64,000 bases of DNA, from the NCBI RefSeq assembly GCF_024679245.1, contig NC_090191.1, positions 3,120,778 through 3,184,777 on the forward strand, given 5' to 3'. Under the pieces are notes generated by a model. It ran no database searches. It saw nothing but the letters and a program-made list of their open reading frames with translations, and had not been told where the DNA came from. Of the stretch, positions 9,660-20,836 are shown one piece after another. The stretch is from Pseudorasbora parva. Its lineage: Eukaryota > Chordata > Actinopteri > Cypriniformes > Gobionidae. The translations under genes and the position numbers were made by a program. Each line of letters opens with the position of its first letter. Positions within the stretch are counted from its first letter, which is position 1.

Positions 9660-11281
9660 CAGTCTTGTTCAAAATAATAGCAGTACAATGTGACTAACCA
9701 GAATAATCAAGGTTTTTCGTATTTTTTTTTATTGCTACGTGGCAAACAAGTTACCAGTAGGTTCAGTAGATTCTCAGAAAACAAACAAGACCCAGCATTC
9801 ATGATATGCACGCTCTTAAGGCTGTGCAATTGGGCAATTAGTTGAAAGGGGTGTGTTCAAAAAAATAGCAGTGTGGCATTCAATCACTGAGGTCATCAAT
9901 TTTGTGAAGAAACAGGTGTGAATCAGGTGGCCCCTATTTAAGGATGAAGCCAACACTTGTTGAACATGCATTTGAAAGCTGAGGAAAATGGGTCGTTCAA
10001 GACATTGTTCAGAAGAACAGCGTACTTTGATTAAAAAGTTGATTAGAGAGGGGAAAACCTATAAAGAGGTGCAAAAAATGATAGGCTGTTCAGCTAAAAT
10101 GATCTCCAATGCCTTAAAATGAAGAGCAAAACCAGAGAGACGAGGAAGGAAACGGAAGACAACCATCAAAATGGATAGAAGAATAACCAGAATGGCAAAG
10201 GCTCAGCCAATGATCACCTCCAGGATGATCAAAGACAGTCTGGAGTTACCTGTAAGTACTGTGACAGTTAGAAGACGTCTGTGTGAAGCTAATCTATTTT
10301 CAAGAATCCCCCGCAAAGTCCCTCTGTTAAAAAAAAGGCATGTGCAGAAGAGGTTACCAATTGCCAAAGAACACATCAACTGGCCTAAAGAGAAATGGAG
10401 GAACATTTTGTGGACTGATGAGAGTAAAATTGTTCTTTTTGGGTCCAAGGGCCACAGGCAGTTTGTGAGACGACCCCCAAACTCTGAATTCAAGCCACAG
10501 TACACAGTGAAGACAGTGAAGCATGGAGGTGCAAGCATCATGATATGGGCATGTTTCTCCTACTATGGTGTTGGGCCTATTTATCGCATACCAGGGATCA
10601 TGGATCAGTTTGCATATGTTAAAATACTTGAAGAGGTCATGTTGCCCTATGCTGAAGAGGACATGCCCTTGAAACGGTTGTTTCAACAAGACAATGACCC
10701 AAAACACACTAGTAAACGGGCAAAGTATTGGTTCCAAACCAACAAAATTAATGTTATGGAGTGGCCAGCCCAATCTCCAGACCTTAATCCAATTGAGAAC
10801 TTGTGGGGTGATATCAAAAATGCTGTTTCTGAAGCAAAACCAAGAAATGTGAATGAATTGTGGAATGTTGTTAAAGAATCATGGAGTGGAATAACAGCTG
10901 AGAGGTGCCACAAGTTGGTTGACTCCATGCCACACAGATGTCAAGCAGTTTTAAAAAACTGTGGTCATACAACTAAATATTAGTTTAGTGATTCACAGGA
11001 TTGCTAAATCCCAGAAGAAAAAAAATGTTTGTACAAAATAGTTTTGAGTTTGTACAGTCAAAGGTAGACACTGCTATTTTTTTGAACACACCCCTTTCAA
11101 CTAATTGCCCAATTGCACAGCCTTAAGAGCGTGCATATCATGAATGCTGGGTCTTGTTTGTTTTCTGACAATCTACTGAACCTACTGGTAACTTGTTTGC
11201 CACGTAGCAATAAAAAATATACTAAAAACCTTGATTATTCTGGTTAGTCACATTGTACTGCTATTATTTTGAACAAGACTG
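9660..11281 (+). mobile_element. Tc1-like transposon, 1622 bp, inserted in LINE ORF2
   Basis: Flanked by TA on both sides (9658-9659, 11282-11283). Both ends begin CAGTCTTGTTCAAAATAATA and form inverted repeats of about 215 bp with only a few differences. The transposase lies on + at 9988-10983. The repeated motif 'caaaaaaatagcagtgt' also occurs at the inner end of each arm. The host reading frame on either side confirms the exact ends. Confidence 0.95.
9988..10983 (+). pseudogene. Tc1-like transposase with one nonsense codon
   Basis: ATG 9988 starts MGRSRHCSEEQRTLIKKL, a Tc1 N-terminal helix-turn-helix. A TGA at 10120-10122 (codon 45, in ..NALK*RAKPERRG) interrupts it; Trp is likely in the ancestor. 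From there the frame is open to TAG/TAA at 10983. The catalytic core has D in WTDESK, D in QQDNDPKHT and E in PDLNPIENLW with Tc1-type spacing. The single nonsense codon suggests recent activity. It acts on the element's own terminal repeats in the nucleus. Confidence 0.92.
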
Positions 11282-14200
11282 TATAACAGCTAACCATGCC
11301 TTGCTCAAGTGGACCCTGTGTATCACTTTGAACTGTATGAGCCCTAACCTAACAGAGGAAGATGATGAGTGAACCTTTTTAAGTGCCTCCCTCCAAAAAG
11401 CCTCAGAAAATTTTATATCTAGTTCGTCTTCCCATCTGGATTTAATTTTATCCACGTTGTATGCTTTCAAAGACATGAGCTGGGAGTACAATCTTGAAAT
11501 TAATCCTTTATTATTAAAGTTGAGAGTAAGACTATCTAAGGGCGAAGTAGGAGGAAGGTCAGGGAAGAGTGGAAATTTGTTCTCAACAAAATTGCGAATC
11601 TGAAGACATCTAAAAAAGTGGTTTTGTGGAAGGTCATACAGTCTACAGAGGTCCTTGAAGCTGTTAAATAAACCTTCAGTATATAAATCCCTGATGCATA
11701 TCAACCCGGAAGTTCCCCACTGTCTAAATGATGAGTCCAGTGTAGAGGGGGGGAATAAATGATTTTTGTAAATAGGACCTAAAACCGATGCTGATGTGAA
11801 TTTATAGTGACAACGGAACTGATTAAAAATCTTGAGGGTGGAAAGTACCACAGGGTTGGATGTAAATCGCGAAGCTTTCAAAGGTAAGGAAGAATACACT
11901 AAAGCAGGGAGAGAAGAAGAGTGACATGTTTGTGCTTCAATTAAACACCAATTCGTTTCTGGGCGATGAAGCCAAAATAATATCTTCTGAATATTTGATG
12001 CCCAGTAATAGTGAGTAAAACTTGGAAGGCCTAAACCACCTGCATCACGAGTTCTCTGAAGAATATGTTTGTTAACCCTGGGGATCTTATTTTCCCAAAT
12101 GAAACGGGATATAGATTGATCCATTAAACGGAAAAAGGATTTGGGCAAAAAAACTGGCAAAGACTGAAACAAATAAAGGAACTTGGGAAGAATGGTCATT
12201 TTCACTGAATTTATTCTTCCAGCTAAAGTAAGGGGAAGACTACGCCACCGTTCCAACTCTGCCTTTACTTCTGTTAACTTAACTTTATAATTGGCTTCAA
12301 ACAAAGAAGAGAAGGAGCGCGTCATATGAATTCCAAGATATTTAAAGCCATTTGGAGAGAAACGAAAGGGTAATAATTCTAGACAAATTTGTAAGGCCAA
12401 ATTATTAATGGGGAAGCATTCACTTTTTTGGAAATTTAATTTATATCCAGAAAAAGTACCAAACCGGCATAATAATGATATAATTAAAGGACAACTAGAT
12501 ATGGGGTCACTGATGTAAAGCAAGAGGTCGTCGGCGTATAAAGACACGCGTTGTTCAATACCCCCTCTCATAATACCCTGAAATGCTGTGGTTGTTCTCA
12601 AAGCTATTGAAAGAGGCTCAATCACAATGGCAAAAAGGAGCGGGGACAGTGGGCATCCCTGACGGGTCCCTCGAGTTAATGGGAAAAATTCGGATCGGGA
12701 ATAATTGGTCCGAATGGACGCCGAAGGGGAATGATATATTAATTTAACCCAAGACAAGAAATTTTGGCCAAAACCAAACCTTTTTAAGACTTCAAACAAA
12801 TATGGCCATTCAATTCGATCAAACGCCTTTTCCGCATCCAAGGATATGACTACCTCCGGGTGCGGAGAAGGATCAGAAATATACATTATGTTGGCGAGTC
12901 TACGAATATTAGAGAAAGATTGGCGCTCTTTAATAAATCCTGTTTGATCATCTGAAATTATTGAGGGAAGGACGTGTTCTAAACGAAATGCTAACACTTT
13001 TGCTAAAATTTTAATGTCAGTGTTTAAAAGAGATATAGGACGATAAGATCCACACAGTGTAGGGTCTTTGTCTTTTTTAAGAAGGAGTGAAATGGATGCT
13101 TGTGAAAAGGTTGGAGGCAGGGAACCTACGGCCAAACATTCTTTAAAAACTTCAAGAAGAATTGGCGCAAGTTTCTCCTTAAATTTCTTATAAAAATCAA
13201 TAGGATACCCATCAAGGCCCGGAGACTTGCCACTCTTCATTGCCATAATGGCCCTATTAATTTCTGCAATCTCCAGATCATGTTCTAAATCCATCACTGC
13301 ATCCAATTGCAATGTAGGAATATCTAAATTATTTAAGAAATGTTCCATATCTGTTGGATCTGGTGGGAATTCCGAAGTATATAATGAGGAGTAAAAGGTT
13401 TTGAAAATATTATTAATTTCTTTTGGGTTGCTAGTTAAAATTTGATTTGAGTTTTTTATCTGAGAAATAAGACGGGAGGCAGTTTGTCGTTTTAACTGGT
13501 GAGCCAAGAGTCGACTTGATTTGTCTCCATACTCATAGTAAAGACCACGTGTCCTCATTATTAAATGTTCTGCCTGAGTAGTGGTTAAAAAATTAAACTT
13601 TGTCTGCAAGTCAACTCTTTTTTTTTTTAATTCAGCAGTAGGTGATTCAGAATATTGTCTGTCTACATCTAATATGGATTGTGAGAGTGCTTGCAATTCC
13701 TTCTTACGTTCTTTATTAGCATATGATGTATAAGATAGTATTTGCCCCCTCAAATAAGCCTTTAAAGTCTCCCAAAGTAATGAGTAAGACACTGTATCCG
13801 TTTTATTGAATTCCAGAAAATTGTCTATATTAGTTGAAACAAAGTTACAAAATGTATCATTAGATAGCAGTAATGGATTGAATGACCAGAGTGGTCTTTC
13901 CCTGATGTTCAAAGGGAAGTGCAGGTCCAAAACCACTGGGGCATGATCGGATACCACTATAGCTGAGTAGTCAACTTTCTTAACCATTGATATAAAAATA
14001 TTGTCTATAAAAAAATAATCTAGTCTCGAAAAGGAATGATGGACATGAGAATAAAAGGAAAATTGTTTAGTCAATGGGTTTAAGAATCTCCAAGGATCCA
14101 CACAGCCATTCTGTAACATAAATTGAGAAAAGGCCTTTGCCATATCAGATACATTACTACTAGTGCTAGACCTATCAAGCTGAGGATCGAAAACACAGTT

Positions 14201-15139
14201 CAAATCGCCAGCAAATAACAGATGATGCGTATTTAACTTAGGAATTATTGATAGGAGACTATTTGCAAAGTGAACATCGTCCCAGTTGGGAGCATAAACG
14301 TTAACTAAAACCACCGGGACTTGAAAGAGTGATCCAGAGACAATAATGTAACGACCATTAGGATCGCAGATTGTGTCAGAAGGTATAAACTGTACCCTCT
14401 TATTAATTAAAATTGCCACTCCTCTTGATCTGCTATTAAACTTTGAATGAAAAATTTGACTAACCCATATCTTACGGATTCTATTGTGATCATCCAGTCT
14501 TAAATGTGTTTCTTGTAAAAACAATAAATCGGGTTTGAATGATTTAAGATGGGAGAAGACTTTAGCTCTTTTAACAGGGCCATTTAATCCTCTGACATTC
14601 CATGTCATCAGCCTCACAGGATGACCTTTATCATCATCACCTATAATACCTGTATAATATACAAATTAGAAAATATGCAGGGGTTCCTGAGTAAAATAAA
14701 TTGTAGCCATAAATTGTGAATGACAAAAATATGGTGAAATGCCAGATTCCAGAGGTAAACAATGCTGCCGACCACCCACCAAGAAAGAAGAGAAAAAACA
14801 AAACAAAAAAAAAACAAATTAAATAAACAAAACATTACAATTCCTAGATCTAAATCCCCAACAGAGGATGATCGCAGGTAAATCATAACGAAACACTTCC
14901 ACAGTATGTAAACTAACATCAAAGGAAGTATCATACAATGAGTTTAGCCCCCCTAAAAAGGTGGTTCAGAAACAACAAATGGTGTCAAAAACGGTGTAGG
15001 TTATCTGGCTTCTGAAAATCGAGTGTACGGTGGCCAAAAGTCCTGCGCCACCTCGGGTTTCGCACATAGTTACGATATGACAACTTTTTTTTTTTTTTTT
15101 TTTTCTTACCCGAGGGGGCAAAAGGGACGTCCTTGCACA

Positions 15140-16015
15140 TTATTCTTCACTCCAATTGGAACGGTAAAACTCGTTGGCTTCCTCTGGCGTGTCGAAAAGG
15201 TGCGTTTTCCCTTCGTGAAAAACACGGAGCCTTGCAGGGTAGAAGAGACCGAATCTGACTCCCTTTTCGTAGAGCTGAGACTTCACATCCTTAAACGCCG
15301 CTCGCTTTTTCCCCAACTCAGCGCTAAAATCCTCGTGGAAAAACACCCTGTGTCCGCGAAAGGATAATTCACGCTGCTGCCTGCTGAATCTGAGGATGCG
15401 ATGCTTGTCCTGGAAGAAGTGAAAAAGAACCAGAAACACTCTGGGTTTGGTCTGCTTGGCCCTTGCATTGGATGGGATGGGTCCGATTCGATGGGCACGA
15501 GAAAGAACAAGAGGACTCGTGAAGAATTCCTTCCCCAGTACTTCCTCAAAAAATTCAGACATAAATTTAATCGGGTCTGATCCTTCCAACTTTTCAGGGA
15601 TGCCCACCACTCTCATATTAGATCTCCGTGAGCGATTTTCGAGGTCATCCAGCTTTTCCTTCAGAAACACATTCTCTTTCCGTAGCGCATCCATTGAAGC
15701 TTCGACATTCACCAGCCTATCACTGTAGTCATTAAGTCCATCTTCAACTTCGCGGAGTCGTTCGTCATGTGCTTCGTAATAGGATTTCACTTGTTCCAAT
15801 GTCGCATTCACGGGTGAAAGTGCACCGGCCAGTTCTGTTTTTAAAAGAGAGTGAACTACTTGCGTCATGTCAGAAAGAAGCGCTGACCGGAGTTTTTCGA
15901 GATCTTCTGGTAAAGCCGTTATGCCTTCAGGGGCTGGCGCCATGTCATCGGCCTTGGTCGATGCTTCGCCGTCTCTGTCGCCAGTTTTATTTCGAAGTTG
16001 TTTTCTACTTGCCAT
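15140..16015 (-). CDS. LINE ORF1 RNA-binding protein
   Basis: About 291 residues starting MASRKQLRNK at 16015. An upstream in-frame ATG at 16096 exists, but MASRKQ fits the usual start better. Heptad-rich residues (about 55-135, LREVEDGLNDYSDRL through LKEKLDDLENRSRR) predict a coiled coil. An L1-type RRM follows, starting RRSNMRVVGIPE, and then the C-terminal domain with ..GHRVFFHEDFS. ORF1 proteins trimerise and coat LINE RNA. It is open throughout and lies 5' of ORF2 in the same element. Confidence 0.9.
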   Translation of the reverse strand: MASRKQLRNKTGDRDGEASTKADDMAPAPEGITALPEDLEKLRSALLSDMTQVVHSLLKTELAGALSPVNATLEQVKSYYEAHDERLREVEDGLNDYSDRLVNVEASMDALRKENVFLKEKLDDLENRSRRSNMRVVGIPEKLEGSDPIKFMSEFFEEVLGKEFFTSPLVLSRAHRIGPIPSNARAKQTKPRVFLVLFHFFQDKHRILRFSRQQRELSFRGHRVFFHEDFSAELGKKRAAFKDVKSQLYEKGVRFGLFYPARLRVFHEGKTHLFDTPEEANEFYRSNWSEE

Positions 16016-16177
16016 TTTGCTCCACCGTGACTTCAAGTAATAACTGTTGCCAGATAATCGATTGTAGAGAGCGTGTAGTAGAAAGATTAACACCAAATAA
16101 ACGAATGAGATCGGGAGCTACACTCGTGTGCGTCTACTCACGCCATGCTTAAACCGGAAGCCCCCTATGTTGCTTTC

Positions 16178-16270
16178 ATCGTCGCTCAGACCGTCTCTAG
16201 AGCCGGCTAGAGCGTTGCATAAATAATTAGCCACACGTCCCTTGGAGGGCGGGGCAATAACAAAACCCAG
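16178..16270. mobile_element. unclassified repeat, right part (continues 7293)
   Basis: Sequence right of the LINE target duplication continues the repeat left of 7294. On the - strand the acidic reading frame LAGSRDGLSDDESNIIRLNN crosses the empty site without a break, showing that the LINE inserted into an existing exon-like frame. Confidence 0.55.
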
Positions 16271-17540
16271 TATGGAAATGCACAAAGTCAAAACAAGGTG
16301 ATTTCAACCTCAAAATGCATTCTTTTAAATATACCAATACTGCTATCTGAAACACGGAGAGGCTTCTTCGTGATTACAACTTACAGATTCTGCAAAAAAT
16401 AATCCCTGTTCCCTGAATCCACATTCTAATACACTTACTTTTTATCCAAGCGACTTACAAATGAGGAGAACAATCGAAGTAGATATAGAATAAGTAGATT
16501 CTAATAAGTAAATTTATATAGAATAGTATTAGTATTTATGGTTTAATTGTTCCCAAAATGATGCGTCTTCAGCAGTTTCTTGAAAATGGCTGAAGACTTG
16601 AGTCGAGTTAGGTAGGTAAAGAGTTTAGGTAAATTGATGCAGAACTAGTGGTTGTTCTGTAGGCATTGAATTTGATGCAATTGGTAACCAGTGCAAGTTT
16701 ATAAGAGTTGTGATGTGCAATATTTTCGCCTCTTTAAAGATCACTGTTGCTGCAGCATTCTGGATCCTTTGCAAAGGTTTCACAGTGCCAAGAGTCTAGT
16801 ACAGATAAAACAAGACCTTGGACCTGGAGTTCTGAAGCATGCTTCGACAGGAAGGGGCTTTCCTCCTAATGTTGTACAAGGCAAATCTGCAGGACTGGGC
16901 AGTTCTAGCAAAGTTTAATTGATCATCAGTCACAACTCCAAAGATCCTGGCAATCCTGGATTGAGTTATGCTATGGAGAAGTGAATGGAGAAGTTGCAAT
17001 AATGTGTTTTGCTAGCCGGGACCACAAGCAATTCTTTCTTCGCAAGGTTTACTTGAAGGTTGTGGTCTTTCATCTAGCAAAAAAAGTCTGTCTGTCAAGC
17101 AGGCTATGAGCTGCTACTGTTCATCTGGTTGGAATGAGAGATAGAGTTGTGTGTCATCAGCATAGCAGTAATAGGAAAAATCATGATTCTAAATGACGAC
17201 ATGTAGATGGAGAAGAGAAGTGGTCCCTGGAGAACTCCAGTAGCTAGATGATGTGACTTAGACACTTCACCTTTCCATGACACCCTGTAGGACCTACCTG
17301 AGAGGTAATGTTTGAATCATAGGAGTGCAGTTCCTGTAATGCCCTTTGCCTTTGGAGTTAACATGAGGACCTAATGGTGGTTAATTGTGTCGAAAGTAGC
17401 AGATAGATCCAGCAAGATGAGTACTGAGGATTTGGGAGCTGCTCTTGCCAGTCTCAGAGCTTCAATAGCCGAGAGCAGGGCAGTCTTAGTTGAGTGTCCA
17501 CTTCTGAAACCAGACTGAATGTTGTTGTAGTAAAGTTCGT

Positions 17541-17904
17541 TGTGTTAGGAAGGAAGAAGACAGGGGTCGGCTTTGACTGGGACTCGCTTTCTTTATTCGG
17601 TCTTTTCAAAACAAAACAAACACACGTGTGTTTGGTAACTCAGTTTCTCCACGATATGGATCGCTCCTTCACAGTTCAGACACTCTGTGTCAGTCTCTTA
17701 ATCTCTCTGCTGTGCATGCGAAGTCCCAGTCCAACTCTCTCTCTCGCCTCTCTCCCGGCCGCGGCTTAAATGCGCTCTCTCCACGCCAATTACTGCAATC
17801 AGAAACAGGTGTTCGTCATCTGTGCTTGACCTACTTACCTGCCGCTCCGCTCTGAGCTCTCTCTCCCGCTGCAGACCTCGCAGAACCACGCCCCCTTTGC
17901 CACA
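17541..17904 (-). mobile_element. solo LTR-like insertion
   Basis: 364 bp with inverted termini TGTG...CACA. On the - strand it shows an LTR layout: a TTTAAG-type promoter region, then AATAAA (in 'gaccgaataaagaaagcg') close to the 3' end at CTTCCTAACACA. It splits the L2-type LINE. Target duplication is not clean: gttcgt versus gtttct. Confidence 0.55.
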
Positions 17905-18766
17905 GTTTCTTAAGCAGTGGAGTAACTCTAGCCTGCTTAAATGCTATGGGAAAGGTACCAGTGTGAAGAGCGCTGATGATGATGATATGAGTGATAGCAT
18001 GTAAAACAAAAGAAATGGCTTGAAGGAAGTGAGTGGGGATAGGATCAAGCGGAAAGGTGGTAGGGTGATTGAAGAGGATGAGTTTGGAGACTTCTGCCTC
18101 TGATAGCTGAGAGAAGGGGAGAATGTGTGTGATGGCTGTTAAGATGTAAGTTTCAAATTGTGGTGTGGAAAATTGGCATCTGGTGGTGGTTTAATTATGA
18201 ATATTGGGGCTAAATCCTCAGTTGTTAGGGTTGATGAAGGAGGGGGATGAGTAGGGTTGAGGAGAGAGGATAAGGTTTTGAAAAGTTTGCTAAAATTAAA
18301 CATTTTGTTTTGGTAGTAAATCATTTTAGCAGTAGATGTTAACTGAGAGGGAAGAGCGGAGGGATGAGATTTTTCAATTTGTTCCACTTCCTTTCTGCAG
18401 CCCTGAGCTTAGAACGATGCTTGCGGAGAACATCATGATAGCCAGGGGCAGAGGGGAAGAAAGGGGCGGAAGTTGTCTAAGCATGATATTAGAGTGGAGA
18501 AAAAAGTACCAGCTGCACAGTTAGTATCTAGAGATGAGAGCTGAGGTGTGTAGTGGAGTGACCAGCGTATGGTCAGTGGAGCAGTAACGTGGGTAAATAA
18601 GGTTAAATTGGTTCCCTGATTTGTGAGTAGCCGCGGTAGATACTTACTTGAGGTCAAATGAGGCAAGCAGAGTGTGTAAACTAGCAGCCTGAAGTTTTTC
18701 TAGGTGGATGTTGAAGTCACCAAGAATGATCAGAGGAGTACTATCCTTAGGGAAGAATGAGAGTAA

Positions 18767-19576
18767 AGCCTAGTTCACACTGCCCGATTTTAGCCACGAT
18801 TTTGACTCGCCGCCGGGTTTTGTGAAAACGCAGACAAATCCCTGAAATCATAAGCAAATCAGTGCTCGTGCACGTGAGTGACAATCACGCAGTGTGAATG
18901 ATCAAAGACGCATGATCAGAGAGAATTGCAGACGAGTCGCCGATGCCCACGAGATATTTGGTATGCTAAATATCTGAACCCGTCGGCGATTCATAATCCT
19001 GCTGTGTGAAATGTGTTCTGACTGAAAATGACATCGGCGATGACCGACAGCCAATGACAGAGTGAGATACGGGGCAGCAGGAGGTTCAGAGAGGAGATAT
19101 AGACGGAATATCGCCCAAACATTCGCACGTCCAGCCGCGGAAGCAGCACATTACAAAATTATTTATTTATCTCAAACTCTCTTTGCAGAACACAGTCCTG
19201 GCTCCCTCTGTCTCTCCAACAGTTTCCTCCGCCATAATCTTTTTTTCTTTTTCTCCACAAATCAGCGCACCGACAATTTGGAGCAAAATTTGTGCAGTTT
19301 ATCATTTTAATAAAAATTCCAAGTCTCACGCGAGAACGCCGGTCTGACGCACGTTGTTTACTTGTCAAATCACGTTTGGTTGGGAATGAGCACCGGAGAG
19401 AGGGAGAGTTGTCGGCGATTGTTCCTCTTGTACAGTCATACAGTATGAACTCCTCTGTCGTCAAACCATCGTGCAGTGTGAACACAGCAGTGACTGAATG
19501 CTACCCCAGATAGTCATGCAGTGTGAAAAGAGCAGTGACCCGACGAGTTTGAAAATCGTGCAGTCTGAACTAGGCT
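18767..19576. mobile_element. PIF/Harbinger-like MITE, 810 bp
   Basis: Inverted ends AGCCTAGTTCACACTGC and AGCCTAGTTCAGACTGC are flanked by TAA at 18764-18766 and 19577-19579, the trinucleotide type used by PIF/Harbinger elements. Internal 'cagtgtgaa' motifs repeat. No transposase was seen. Confidence 0.7.
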
Positions 19577-19694
19577 TAACACATTGTGAGACGTGCGACG
19601 TTGTTTAGTAATTGAGTGTTAATAATAGTAGGGATTTGGAAGCACATATTGAAAACAGGTCACAACAACAAACAGCGGAGAACAAGCTGTATTA

Positions 19695-20245
19695 AAGGAA
19701 AGAGAATCCATACCTTAAGTCAATACAAGTGCCTTTTCGGTGTCCTTGTGCAGGTAGTTGCCAAACCTCTCTACTGAAACTCTTTACAAACAAGATTTCA
19801 ACAACATGACTATAGCACATGAACGCATTGCTGTCTTTCTGTAGAAGTGAATCGCTGTATGTTGTAAAGCCAGCAACTCTGATTCTGATTTGTAGTGGTG
19901 CCCATCGCCCATTATAAATCAACTATGTATAATTATAAAGATGTTTTATTGACACAATATATTTGCTTGTGAATATATAGTTATCAAGTTAGACTGTTTC
20001 AAATTGGGAAAATGGATCATTCACACAGCACTATTGTGTCTATTTGATATTATGTAAGATTTGGTGTTGGTGGAATTGCAGCTCTATAATCGTCAGGTGT
20101 GGTGTCTCGTTTGGAGAATTATAATGTCAAAAATCAGCTGAACCCGTCCTTATGTCTGTGGTCTTCCAGGGGTTTAAAATCGCCTAAAGATTTAAAAAAC
20201 ATCTCCTAGTGTGTCCTAGGTCATAAACACATGATTAAAACAGTG
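19695..20245. other. intronic spacer, nothing assigned
   Basis: No feature recognised between the LINE relic and the palindromic MITE. Confidence 0.5.
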
Positions 20246-20252
20246 ACGTTAA

Positions 20253-20570
20253 AGGGATAGTTCACTTTAAAATGAAAATTCTGTCATCCTTTACTCACCC
20301 TCAAGTTGTTTCAAACCTGTATGAATTTCTTTCTTCAGCTGAACACAAGGGAAGATATTTTGAAGAATGTCAGTTACCAAACAGTTAACTGTAGCCATTG
20401 ATTTCCATAGTATTTTTTTTCCTACTATGGAAGTCAATGGCTCCAGTTAACTGTTTGAGTACTGATAGCTTCCCTTTTGTTCAGCTGAAGAAAGAAATTC
20501 ATACAGGTTTGAAACAACTTGAGGGTGAGTAAAGGATGACAGAATTTCCATCTTAAAGTGAACTATCCCT
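20253..20570. mobile_element. palindromic TTAA MITE, 318 bp
   Basis: TTAA at 20249-20252 and 20571-20574 flank a nearly perfect palindrome. The left arm AGGGATAGTTCACTTTAA...GTCATCCTTTACTCACCCTCAAGTTGTTTC is mirrored by the right arm, and the centre lies near 'tagtattttttttcctactatgg'. The terminal AGGGATA(G)TTCAC resembles AGGGATACTTCACC of the 24635-31063 element, suggesting mobilisation by the same kind of transposase. It lies just upstream of the finger exon of gene 1. Confidence 0.85.
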
Positions 20571-20836
20571 TTAACATTTTACCATTGCATTACTCACATT
20601 ACGAACCATGTGAGTAACTGCCAATAACTTGGGCAGTGTCCTGAACACAGAATGTTCACCAAATATAATGGGAAAAAGGGTTCTGAGATTATAGTTAACG
20701 CCTCTTGATTTCAAGATCCTCTTGATCTTGAAAATTATTTTGGTTTTGATGCCTTAAATGTGTTAGTATGTTTCTTGAAGTCTGTTGTTTTGTGCCATTA
20801 AACAGGGGTTAACTTGTATTTGTACTTGTATTTTAG

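Larger units (their letters stand above)
9220..14617 (-). pseudogene. LINE ORF2: endonuclease, reverse transcriptase (split by Tc1 insertion)
   Basis: ORF2 runs on the - strand from ATG 14617 to the TA at 11282 and resumes at 9659 down to 9220; removing 9660-11281 plus one TA joins the two parts in frame. N-terminal residues 1-230 form an APE-type endonuclease (TWNVRGLNG, FLQETH, NVYAPN, GDLNCV, SRLDYFF, SDHAPV). The central part is a reverse transcriptase (SGKSPGLDG, YRPISLLN, RGTRQGCPLSPLLFA, YADDLLLY near residue 692). The C-terminal part beyond the insertion holds a zinc-knuckle-like CNRC...H...C motif. Apart from the insertion I see no stop or frameshift, which is notable for a LINE in this position. 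It would nick target DNA and prime reverse transcription of its RNA. Confidence 0.92.
7306..16165 (-). mobile_element. L1/Tx1-type non-LTR retrotransposon (LINE), full length, with two nested insertions
   Basis: A - strand LINE flanked by a perfect 12-bp target duplication, tatgttgctttc, at 7294-7305 and 16166-16177. Order on the - strand: short 5' UTR (16165-16016), ORF1 (16015-15140), an about 520-bp inter-ORF spacer with a 20-plus A run (T run at 15082-15106), ORF2 (14617-9220), 3' UTR, and a poly(A) tail (T run 7305-7339). Two later insertions sit inside it: a Tc1-like element in ORF2 (9660-11281) and a TTAA element in the 3' UTR (7629-9095). Without them the LINE would be about 5.8 kb. 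The short 5' UTR suggests an almost complete, though perhaps slightly truncated, insertion. Confidence 0.92.
16420..19690 (-). mobile_element. L2-type LINE, decayed, with two insertions
   Basis: On the - strand 18720-18660 encodes the endonuclease motif LIILGDFNIHLEKLQ. Further left (17230-17120) are RT remnants LQGPLLFSIYMSS and, in a shifted frame, the HCYADDTQL core. Left of that come the linker and tail (16800-17060). Stops and frameshifts are frequent. It is interrupted at 17541-17904 by a solo-LTR-like segment and at 18767-19576 by a Harbinger-like MITE; the endonuclease frame appears to continue beyond 19580. The outer limits are approximate. Confidence 0.75.

Noticed and set aside
10203..10928. 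Several - frames over the Tc1 transposase at 9988-10983
   Set aside because: Antisense to a clear DDE transposase on the + strand.
15023..16152. + frames over the LINE ORF1 region
   Set aside because: They are antisense to a coiled-coil/RRM ORF1 within a LINE on the - strand.
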